Assembly: GCA_001778545.1 (NCBI GenBank)
Contig: MFHJ01000012.1
Location: 1-31,593 of the forward strand
DNA from: Candidatus Giovannonibacteria bacterium RIFCSPHIGHO2_02_43_16
GTDB lineage: Bacteria; Patescibacteriota; Minisyncoccia; JACPKW01; UBA11713
Length of the DNA: 31,593 nt
Reading direction: 5' to 3'
The translations under genes and the position numbers were made by a program. The notes under the pieces were generated by a model. That model was not told the origin of the DNA, did no database searches, and saw nothing but the letters and a program-made list of their open reading frames with translations. Below, piece by piece: positions 14,134 through 21,147 of the stretch. The first letter of the stretch is position 1. Every line of letters begins with the position of its first letter.

Positions 14134-14487
14134 TTAAAGGGGCGAGGAGTTGTGATTTTTTAGGTATTCCTTGATTCTGTCACGATCTTCATTTTCCTGT
14201 TCATTTTTTAGATACAGCTGGATAAATTCGATTTTCGTAGATGTAGCATGTAAGGCGTAAATAATTCGTAAGGATGATCCCCGCAAATACTGACAAAATA
14301 ACCGTGCCTTGATAACGGTTGCTTGTTCGGTTTTTGTTATGACATTAAAATGCTTCCCGCTACCGAGAGGAATTTCTGATACGATCTTTTTAAATTCAAG
14401 CAAATCATCCGGCAGGGATCTATATTTTTTTGATAATCGCTTGAAGTCCTTTGAAAATTCATTGGTTTCACTAAAGTTCATCGTCAT
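14134..14487 (-). CDS. RelE/ParE-like toxin
   Basis: 117 aa with the RelE/HigB-like layout: N-terminal amphipathic helices (TNEFSKDFKRLSKKYRSLPDDLLEFKKI), then VIKARLFCQYLRGSSLRIIYALHATSTKIEFIQLY forming the beta-sheet with Lys/Arg residues used for RNA cleavage. Such toxins cut mRNA, usually at the ribosome. It overlaps the XRE-Panacea antitoxin gene by 17 nt and is translated second, which fits a toxin-antitoxin pair. The family match is by pattern only, but the arrangement supports it. Confidence 0.72.
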   Translation of the reverse strand: MTMNFSETNEFSKDFKRLSKKYRSLPDDLLEFKKIVSEIPLGSGKHFNVITKTEQATVIKARLFCQYLRGSSLRIIYALHATSTKIEFIQLYLKNEQENEDRDRIKEYLKNHNSSPL

Positions 14488-15253
14488 AATTTCTTACAGA
14501 GTGATCCTCGTCTCGGTAGAAGACGCTTTCGTAGCTGATCGTCTCTCCCGACTTATGCACGCGCCAGGGCACATCGCTGTGTGAATAAGCAGACAGTTCA
14601 TTGGCGTTTTTGTCTGATAAACGAGCGAGAACCTCGTCAATATGTTTAATCTCCTGCGCTGAGAGATTCTTGAGATCAGATTCTCTACGCGGAAGATATT
14701 TTTTCTGATCATACTGAAAATAGCTGCTTTTAACGCGCTCAACTTCTCCTTTTTTCTCCATTCCCTCAATAATTTTCTTAAATTCAACGGGAGTCGGACC
14801 ATAATGATTTTTTATATATCGCGCCCCGGTAAGCTGGCTTTCAAACTTCTCATAAAAATCAAAATCAATAAAATAAAGGAGTTTATAGAGAGCGGTCTCC
14901 CCGATATTCGGCTTTGCTCCAATCTTGCTTAAAACATATAGAAGCACCTCCTTGAATTTATTTACATTCGCCCGAGGCATAATAATACGGATATCGCTTT
15001 CTTTCTCTTTTACCCTTTCTCTTTTTAGCACTACATCGGGAAGAATAGAGGTTTCGTCTCCAAGAAAATCTTCCAAGCTCAACCCGAAGATCATGGCAAG
15101 TTTTCTTGCCTCCGGCACAGTGATGTCTCTTTCTCCCTTCTCAATTTGCATATAAGTAGGGCGGGAAACCTCAAGCTTCTCTGCAAGGTATTTTTGAGAG
15201 AATTTATTCTGTTCGCGTAGCTCCTTTATTTTTTTGTATAGATTCTTAGCCAT
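14471..15253 (-). CDS. XRE-Panacea (DUF4065/SocA-like) antitoxin
   Basis: A 260-aa protein. Residues 1-60: XRE helix-turn-helix (NKFSQKYLAEKLEVSRPTYM, QIEKGERDITVPEARKLA). Residues about 95-235: Panacea/DUF4065 domain (ETALYKLLYFIDFDFYEKF, GARYIKNHYGPTPVEFKKI, and VPWRVHKSGETISYESVFYRDED at the end). Panacea domains neutralise many unrelated toxins by direct binding; the HTH gives autoregulation. Start: TACTAT ends 6 nt before the ATG. It overlaps the downstream toxin gene by 17 nt. Confidence 0.87.
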   Translation of the reverse strand: MAKNLYKKIKELREQNKFSQKYLAEKLEVSRPTYMQIEKGERDITVPEARKLAMIFGLSLEDFLGDETSILPDVVLKRERVKEKESDIRIIMPRANVNKFKEVLLYVLSKIGAKPNIGETALYKLLYFIDFDFYEKFESQLTGARYIKNHYGPTPVEFKKIIEGMEKKGEVERVKSSYFQYDQKKYLPRRESDLKNLSAQEIKHIDEVLARLSDKNANELSAYSHSDVPWRVHKSGETISYESVFYRDEDHSVRNYDDEL

Positions 15254-15326
15254 GTATTTATAGTACCATATTACTCATGTAAAGAAAACTTGTCAGGTGG
15301 ATAAGTAAAAGTCCTTGACATCTGTT

Positions 15327-15416
15327 TTATTTTTCAACAACTTTAATCTCCTCCGGGGTGAGGCCGTAGAGTTTATAGACGAGCGGACTAATTTTTCCAC
15401 TGACTTTAACTCGCAT
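15327..15416 (-). pseudogene. C-terminal remnant of a restriction-modification protein, copy A
   Basis: A 29-codon frame ending PLVYKLYGLTPEEIKVVEK-stop. This tail (LVYxLYGLTxEEIKIVE) is the characteristic end of Eco57I/type IIG and PglX-like adenine methyltransferases. A diverged copy lies at 16457-16525 on the same strand, the two flanking the DUF4145-like gene. A start codon at 15416 makes expression possible, but it looks like debris. Confidence 0.65.
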
Positions 15417-15421
15417 ATGGA

Positions 15422-16453
15422 TTATTTCAAGCGCTTTGCCGAACCGGAAAACTTATAACCAGAAACTGTGCCCGTATCTTTTATAAAATTTAAGTGACTC
15501 TTAATAACATACTGCAAATTATCCATACATTTTAGGGTATTGTCCTTATAAACATCGAGAGCGTCAAGGTCATGTTTTGGGTGCACAAGATTATTAGCTA
15601 TTACAGCAATTTCATTCAATTTTTTCTCAGCCGTTTTGTTAATTGGATATTTACCATGAAATAGTTTTGAATCTCGACATGTTTTTACTAAATCTATAAT
15701 CCCTTTTATCATCGGCTTTCGTCCTTTTTTCTTTGGATAATATATTTCGAATCCTTTTCCAACTTTTAACAAAATACGTATGAGTGCCTGCTCTGCGGCC
15801 GTACGGCAAACAATAATAGAAGAATAATAATACCCCAGGACATAAAGTTCTTGAGCGTGAGTAAATAGATCGAAATAATTTCCGTCATAAACCATCACAC
15901 CCCGATATCTTTGAGATACGGTTATGTGTCTTGTCCACATTGCCGATAATTCTTTCTCAAGTCCTGTACGCCAACCATGCAAAAATTCCTTCTTTTCCTG
16001 CTTACGCATCTCAAGAGGTAAATATCCACCTCCACGAATTTTGTGTGTTGTTGTTATTCTAAATTTTTCTTCGAGCCCTCCGATTTTTTTGAAATCCGCA
16101 TCCCAAATCCACCAGTCCTTATTAAATTGAATAACTAAGATTTTTGCTGAATTCTTGCTGAGTTTTTGATCATGCCACTTAACATCTTCAATTTCATGTA
16201 AATCTACATTGATTGCTTTGCCGGTATCGCTTGGGCTAACCTTCCTATTCTTGAATTCAAGCATAACCTGAACATTGTTATCGAGATAAACCTTGTGTTT
16301 CCTGTCTGGTAAAATCTCAATTCCGGCCGCACTAAAACCTTTTAGACTCAAGCGTTTTAATTCCGGTTCTATATATTCTTTAACCGCTTTATTAACAGCT
16401 TGGCCAAAGCTTTGATTCTTTTCAATGTTTTCATTTGGTATAAAGACTGCCAT
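15422..16453 (-). CDS. Putative HEPN/DUF4145-like protein
   Basis: A 343-aa protein. The N-terminal ~180 residues are of unknown fold, with WWIWDADFKKIGGLEEKF in the middle. The C-terminal ~130 residues are helical: FTHAQELYVLGYYYSSIIVCRTAAEQALIRILL, then NEIAVIANNLVHPKHDLDAL. The spacing of helix one and the N-x3-H motif (NNLVHP) recall HEPN/DUF4145 domains, which act as RNases or as helical partners in defence systems; no strict Rx4-6H is present, so nuclease activity is doubtful. It is bracketed by two copies of a methyltransferase C-terminal remnant and next to an active-looking restriction-modification locus. Confidence 0.6.
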   Translation of the reverse strand: MAVFIPNENIEKNQSFGQAVNKAVKEYIEPELKRLSLKGFSAAGIEILPDRKHKVYLDNNVQVMLEFKNRKVSPSDTGKAINVDLHEIEDVKWHDQKLSKNSAKILVIQFNKDWWIWDADFKKIGGLEEKFRITTTHKIRGGGYLPLEMRKQEKKEFLHGWRTGLEKELSAMWTRHITVSQRYRGVMVYDGNYFDLFTHAQELYVLGYYYSSIIVCRTAAEQALIRILLKVGKGFEIYYPKKKGRKPMIKGIIDLVKTCRDSKLFHGKYPINKTAEKKLNEIAVIANNLVHPKHDLDALDVYKDNTLKCMDNLQYVIKSHLNFIKDTGTVSGYKFSGSAKRLK

Positions 16454-16456
16454 ATT

Positions 16457-16525
16457 TTAATTCGCTTCAACAATTTTAATCTCCTCCGAGGTGAGGCTAT
16501 AGAGTTTATGGACAAGCTGACCAAT
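16457..16525 (-). pseudogene. C-terminal remnant of a restriction-modification protein, copy B
   Basis: The frame IGQLVHKLYSLTSEEIKIVEA-stop, homologous at DNA and protein level to copy A at 15327-15416. It ends 4 nt before the start codon of the DUF4145-like gene, with no start of its own. Confidence 0.65.
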
Positions 16526-16564
16526 CTATTCAAGATGATAAATCATATGTGGATAACTAACTTA

Positions 16565-16620
16565 TTACATCTTCGGTAAATCTTCGGTATACTACTAGTA
16601 TAGGAGAGTAAGGATACCGA
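16565..16620 (+). promoter_or_regulatory. Promoter and repeats of the LexA-methyltransferase operon
   Basis: TTACAT (16565-16570), 17 nt, TATACT (16588-16593). The spacer carries a direct repeat ATCTTCGGTA at 16569-16578 and 16580-16589 (11-bp period, one helical turn). TCGGTAT (16584-16590) is inverted as ATACCGA at 16614-16620. These are candidate operators for autorepression; no GAAC-N4-GTTC box is present, so the fused LexA likely reads a different site. The 5' leader is about 35 nt. Confidence 0.6.
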
Positions 16621-16631
16621 GTCAATCACTT

Positions 16632-18107
16632 ATGATCACTTTAACTAAGCGACAAAAGCAAATATACGATTTCATCGAGTCCTATATCAAAAAGAGGGGT
16701 TTCTCCCCAACTTTAGAAGAAATAAAAAAGCATTTTCGTCTTTCTTCGCTTTCAACGATTCATCAACATATAGAAACATTGGCAAATAAGGGTTACCTTG
16801 CAAAGGATGACAATCTAGCCCGCGGTATTAGCCTAAAAGAAAGAGCATCTGATCTCGTGATGATTCCTCTTTTGGGTACTATCGCCGCTGGTGAGCCCAT
16901 CGAGGCGATACAGCAAAGTGAATCTATAGCTGTACCAAAATCGAAAATACCTACTCACGGCGAAGTATACGCGCTTCGCGTAGCCGGAAATAGCATGACT
17001 GATGAAAATATCAATGATGGGGACGTTGTTCTGGTCAAACAACAAAGTGTTGCTGAAAATGGCCAAAAGATTGTCGCATTGATTAATAATTATGAAGCAA
17101 CTCTAAAGCAATTTTATCAAGATCGTAAGGGCATTAGACTAGAACCCGCAAATAAAAGCTTTAAGACCATTACTATCCAAAGAGATCAGGAGTTAGCGAT
17201 CCAAGGAATAGTTCTTGATGTTATAAAAAGTGGTGGTGAGATAAAAGAAAACCCGACCCTATTTGAAGAAGAAATAAAAAGAAACAAAACGCTCCCCATT
17301 AATCAGATCATATGCGGAGATGCGATTTCCCATTTACAGAGACTACCCGACGAATCTATCGATTTAATAGTTGCTGATCCGCCATACAACTTATCCAAAG
17401 GAAATAATATTCACTTTAGTAATGGCGGGGGCTTAAAAGGATTTGGTGGAGAATGGCATAAAGCGATGGAGGGTTGGGATAATTTACCATTATTAGATTA
17501 TTTCAATTTTTCCATTAAGTGGCTAAGAGAAGCAAAAAGAATTTTGAAACCCACGGGATCAATATTAGTATTCGGTACATATCACAATGCAGGGATAATA
17601 AATCTGGTGTTCCAGACTCTTGGAGTTGAAATAATAAATGAAATTGTTTGGTATAAACGGAATGCTTTCCCCAACCTAGCTGGCCGCCGTTTTACGGCTA
17701 GTCACGAAACTTTGCTCTGGGGTCATACTGGGATCAAGAAAAGGCGTTACTACTTCAACTATAAACAATCCAAGGAGTATTATGATCCTTCTGATTTACT
17801 GAAACAAAAAGGGAAGCAAATGAGAACGGTTTGGGATATACCGAACAATAAAGAATCGCGTGAAATTAAATATGGTAAACATCCTACGCAGAAACCTCTG
17901 AGCGTGTGCAAAAGAATTATTGCTTTGTGCTCTCAACCAGGGGATGTCGTTTTAGCACCATTTGCTGGTGCCGGCAGTGAGTGTATGGCAGCAAAAGAAA
18001 GCGGAAGGCAGTATATTGGAATCGAACTTGATCAGAAGTACGTTGATATAGCCAACGAGAGATTACGACACGCAGACAATCAACAACCTTTATTCAAACA
18101 ATCATGA
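16632..18107 (+). CDS. LexA repressor fused to a beta-class DNA methyltransferase
   Basis: 491 aa in one frame. Residues 1-68: LexA winged helix, near-canonical (KKRGFSPTLEEIKKHFRLSS, STIHQHIETLANKGYL). Residues 75-200: LexA S24 peptidase with cleavage bond Ala86-Gly87 (GTIAAGEP), Ser121 (VAGNSM) and Lys159 (EATLKQF); it ends like LexA (AIQGIVLDVIK). Residues about 220-485: N6-adenine or N4-cytosine methyltransferase with DPPYNL at 249-254 before the SAM motif FAGAG at 444-448 (beta order), plus HPTQKP at 417-422 and the closing YIGIELDQKYVDIA. Self-cleavage would cut the DNA-binding domain off the methyltransferase. It overlaps the next methyltransferase by 4 nt (ATGA). Each module is complete. 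Confidence 0.93.
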   Translation: MITLTKRQKQIYDFIESYIKKRGFSPTLEEIKKHFRLSSLSTIHQHIETLANKGYLAKDDNLARGISLKERASDLVMIPLLGTIAAGEPIEAIQQSESIAVPKSKIPTHGEVYALRVAGNSMTDENINDGDVVLVKQQSVAENGQKIVALINNYEATLKQFYQDRKGIRLEPANKSFKTITIQRDQELAIQGIVLDVIKSGGEIKENPTLFEEEIKRNKTLPINQIICGDAISHLQRLPDESIDLIVADPPYNLSKGNNIHFSNGGGLKGFGGEWHKAMEGWDNLPLLDYFNFSIKWLREAKRILKPTGSILVFGTYHNAGIINLVFQTLGVEIINEIVWYKRNAFPNLAGRRFTASHETLLWGHTGIKKRRYYFNYKQSKEYYDPSDLLKQKGKQMRTVWDIPNNKESREIKYGKHPTQKPLSVCKRIIALCSQPGDVVLAPFAGAGSECMAAKESGRQYIGIELDQKYVDIANERLRHADNQQPLFKQS

Positions 18108-18913
18108 AAAGACTACCGCCATTAATAAAATGGAGTGGGAGTAAGCAATCACAAGCAATATTTATAGCTTCTTGCGCCCCAAATAACTTCAATACCTATT
18201 ACGAACCATTTTTGGGCGGTGGTGCTGTAGTGGGAATTTTACAACCCCGTAAAGCAGTGTGTTCTGATATTAACAACCCACTTATTGCTCTCTGGAAATT
18301 GATAAAAGAGAAGCCAGGGTTAGTAGTTAAAAACTATGGAGAAAACTGGAACGAGTTACAAAAAGAAGGTTATAAATTTTTTTATAAAGCCAGAGACAGG
18401 TTTAATCACGGCGAATCTCCGCACGATCTTCTTTTTTTATCAAGAACCTGTGTAAATGGTCTAATAAGATATAATCAGCAGGGAAAATTTAACAATTCTC
18501 TTCACTACACTCGTAAGGGAATCCATCCAGATCGATTTGCAAAAATTGCCACGGACTGGAATCAGAGAATAAAGAATTGTGTATTTCTAACAACAGATTA
18601 CCGTAAGGCAACAAAAAATGCCCGACGGGACGATTTTATATACTTAGACCCGCCTTATTTTAATACTCGAGGAAGATACTTTGGTACTATCAATTTTGAG
18701 GAATTTCTTAACTATCTTTCAGGCCTTAATGATAAAGGCATTAAATTCGCGCTTTCATATGATGGAATGAGGGCAGACAAAAACTATATTGTAGAGATTC
18801 CAAAAACTCTTTATAAAAGACACTTGCTCGTACCATTTGGAAATTCTACTTTCAAAAAAGTTCAGGACAGAAAGGTAGAAAAAGTTTACGAATCTCTTTA
18901 CTTAAATTTTTAA
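18104..18913 (+). CDS. Dam-family (D12, alpha-class) DNA adenine methyltransferase
   Basis: A 269-aa protein. SAM motif YEPFLGGGAV (residues 33-42) precedes the catalytic LDPPYF (about residue 181), the alpha-class order; the N-terminal IKWSGSKQSQ matches the Dam/DpnM KWxGGKxxL-type opening. It methylates N6 of adenine; target sequence unknown. It is co-transcribed with the LexA-methyltransferase (ATGA overlap) and convergent with the endonuclease gene, the two stops overlapping by 4 nt. Two different methyltransferases beside one endonuclease suggest an asymmetric (type IIS-like) recognition sequence, each enzyme modifying one strand. Confidence 0.92.
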   Translation: MKRLPPLIKWSGSKQSQAIFIASCAPNNFNTYYEPFLGGGAVVGILQPRKAVCSDINNPLIALWKLIKEKPGLVVKNYGENWNELQKEGYKFFYKARDRFNHGESPHDLLFLSRTCVNGLIRYNQQGKFNNSLHYTRKGIHPDRFAKIATDWNQRIKNCVFLTTDYRKATKNARRDDFIYLDPPYFNTRGRYFGTINFEEFLNYLSGLNDKGIKFALSYDGMRADKNYIVEIPKTLYKRHLLVPFGNSTFKKVQDRKVEKVYESLYLNF

Positions 18914-20907
18914 TAAAATTTCAACTCTATTAACTTAGGATATCGAGAAGCAAGCTTTTTGATTACCCCAGCTAAAGGCTCGGCCTTTTCCGTCATAAGA
19001 ATATAGATAATTGTCGCAACTCCATCGTTGCTCTTGAAATTTAGACCGAAAGCGAGATCAGCCTTAGTATTTTTTATCGCCGAGGCTAAATCTTTCGGAT
19101 TTTGCATACGAAATGCTACCGCGGATAGTATGTTAAACTTTCTCTCAAATCCGGCACCGCTAAAAGGTGACCATTTCTCATTTTTAACGCGTGTAGATAT
19201 AGGATCGCTGCGGAGTAATTGACTAACATATTTTATAAGTCTGGGGCCGACATTTTTCTCCAGTCTTGATTGAATATCCTTCGATTCTATTGATAGTAAA
19301 AACGAACCGCCTCGAATTTGAACTAAGTGATCTGGTCTTTTTGAATCCGCGCCAGAGACTCTTGGCAATGATGTCCACCTAAATTCGATGTCACCTTTAA
19401 AGTCAAGGATATTGATTCCGCTCCAGTCGCCTCCTGGCGGATTACAAAGGGCTTCATATACGCCATCTTGAATTGCTTCAGAAAAAAGTAGGTGCATAAT
19501 AGAATCAATGTCGTGCTCTCCAAAAATAGGAGTAGTCGATGCAGCAATCAATGGAATTTCTTTAGATTTTGTTTTGACCTTCTGATTTATAAAGCCTATA
19601 GTTTTAACTTTTTTACTGGTAGAGCTATCTATCAAAATCCCATCGCTTAAGTTAACTATGGCTTCCCAAAGTCCATTTATAGACGCCAACCTCTTCATGT
19701 CGCCTTGTAATTGATTCCATACTTCACTTTTAGCGGGACCATATACAATCGAAAGTAAATCCAAATCTTTTGTCCCAAAAACCATTCTCGCTAATGGCAC
19801 TAGACCCCTATCAGGCCGTGAATCATCCCCTCGAGGTTTAAAACCAGCAATCCATACTAGGACAAGGTGACGATTTGAATCTGCTATCCATCTAATAAAT
19901 TCATTACTTACCCGACTTCCATATAACTTTTTAATATCACTTGCTAAAGTTGATCTTTTATCTTTTGAAACTAGACAAATTGGCATTTCTTTTGAGCCAA
20001 CTGCCACAACCTTATTTTTGTTCACTAACTTGAGTAATTTAAGAAATGTTGTTGTGAGTGATTTAATTCCGAGTTTTTTATTCCACGGCAACTTTCTTAA
20101 AATTAGCCAATCCGCTTTTTCGGAACCACCCTCCTTTTTATAAAAAGTTTCCCACTCGACAGGATCTAGGGTGTCCTTTCGTTTTCTTTGTTTGGCAAGA
20201 ACCCCAACCATTTCTATCAACTTTTTTTCAAGCTTTTCTATGGAACTTTTGCGATCACCCTCTAACAAGATTGCTTTTACTAAGTCTGCCGCATCCTGAG
20301 AACCTAAAATTGCCGAAAATTCATCTGCGACCCCAGTGCTAATAGACGGACTTGGAATATATACGGGTAACGAAATGGTTTTTGTTTCAATTCCTAGAGT
20401 GGCGTATGCAAAAGGAACAAGGGGATTCGGAAATCGCGGCGCCTTCAAAGTTCTATCAGACCCAAGCTCATGCCCTCCAAGTTCAGTAAAATAAAGATAG
20501 GGAATTCCAGCATAAGCCAAAGCAAGCGCCCGTCCTGTTCTCTGCCAAGCATTATTACCTGCCGGCAAGGCGCCGCTGAATTCGAGGGCCAAAATTGGAT
20601 ACTCATAATTCTGCTTTGCGTCGAATTTTGTAATAATCGCATCAGGAGCTTCTCTTAGCGGCGCACCTCGCGCAGTCAGATATTCAGTAATAGAAAATCT
20701 CCATCTGCCGTATCCAGGAAACAACTGGATTAAAAACTGTATTTGATGATTAGTCTCAACAGAGTAAATTGGCGCATAAGCAGGGCTTTCATGGACAATT
20801 TTATAATCCTCTTTTCCATTTAACGAAAAAGACAAAAGTTTAAGTGCGTTTTCGCACTCTAAAATATTATCCCCATGTATTCGAAGATGATGAATAGTAT
20901 TGCCCAT
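18910..20907 (-). CDS. Putative type II (IIS-like) restriction endonuclease
   Basis: A 665-aa protein opening with HLRIHGDNILECENALKLL, an opening I associate with large type II restriction enzymes. Two nuclease-like cores can be seen. One is at 88-125: PDAII, then ILALEFSGALPAGNNAWQR, where the expected ExK Lys is replaced. The other is at 525-543: PDHLVQ, then LLSIESKD, a good PD-(D/E)XK match (Asp526, Glu541, Lys543). Two catalytic sites would fit an enzyme that cuts both strands as a monomer. Context is decisive: it is convergent with two methyltransferases. The start ATG at 20907 lies inside one arm of an inverted repeat, and a separate palindrome covers its probable promoter. Confidence 0.75.
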   Translation of the reverse strand: MGNTIHHLRIHGDNILECENALKLLSFSLNGKEDYKIVHESPAYAPIYSVETNHQIQFLIQLFPGYGRWRFSITEYLTARGAPLREAPDAIITKFDAKQNYEYPILALEFSGALPAGNNAWQRTGRALALAYAGIPYLYFTELGGHELGSDRTLKAPRFPNPLVPFAYATLGIETKTISLPVYIPSPSISTGVADEFSAILGSQDAADLVKAILLEGDRKSSIEKLEKKLIEMVGVLAKQRKRKDTLDPVEWETFYKKEGGSEKADWLILRKLPWNKKLGIKSLTTTFLKLLKLVNKNKVVAVGSKEMPICLVSKDKRSTLASDIKKLYGSRVSNEFIRWIADSNRHLVLVWIAGFKPRGDDSRPDRGLVPLARMVFGTKDLDLLSIVYGPAKSEVWNQLQGDMKRLASINGLWEAIVNLSDGILIDSSTSKKVKTIGFINQKVKTKSKEIPLIAASTTPIFGEHDIDSIMHLLFSEAIQDGVYEALCNPPGGDWSGINILDFKGDIEFRWTSLPRVSGADSKRPDHLVQIRGGSFLLSIESKDIQSRLEKNVGPRLIKYVSQLLRSDPISTRVKNEKWSPFSGAGFERKFNILSAVAFRMQNPKDLASAIKNTKADLAFGLNFKSNDGVATIIYILMTEKAEPLAGVIKKLASRYPKLIELKFY

Positions 20908-20951
20908 TTACACTTGCAACGATAGCAAAAAGACGGTTGCGTGTAAATGGG
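20903..20951. repeat. Inverted repeat over the endonuclease start codon
   Basis: Perfect 11-bp arms CCCATTTACAC (20903-20913) and GTGTAAATGGG (20941-20951), extended by TTGCAAC/GTTGC with a bulge. On the minus-strand mRNA the downstream arm holds the ATG of the endonuclease, so folding would hide the start codon; at the DNA level it could also be an operator. Confidence 0.7.
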
Positions 20952-20994
20952 AATTTTATGGTTTGACGAGAATGATTTCTTGCGTCCGCTGGAC

Positions 20995-21034
20995 AATTTT
21001 AAAAGACCTATAATACCATAGATCTTTTAAAATT
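20995..21034. promoter_or_regulatory. 12-bp palindrome around a -10 box upstream of the endonuclease
   Basis: The arms AATTTTAAAAGA (20995-21006) and TCTTTTAAAATT (21023-21034) flank a 16-bp centre. The centre contains TATTAT on the minus strand (21010-21015) and TATAAT on the plus strand. This is the best candidate promoter/operator for the endonuclease gene, giving a ~95-nt leader. The rest of 20952-21147 shows no gene. Confidence 0.55.
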
Positions 21035-21147
21035 AGGCAAAAACCTGTTTACAGCAGTTTATCCAATTTCTCGAAGTCAAGAATTGTCGCTCAAATCCGC
21101 CCCGTGCTTCTGCGGCGAGAGCGGAATGGAGTGGCGATTCAGGTACG

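Noticed and set aside
21035..21147. Recombinase C-terminal remnant on the minus strand
   Set aside because: A short frame reads EKLDKLL before a stop, vaguely familiar, but too short and without a catalytic motif.
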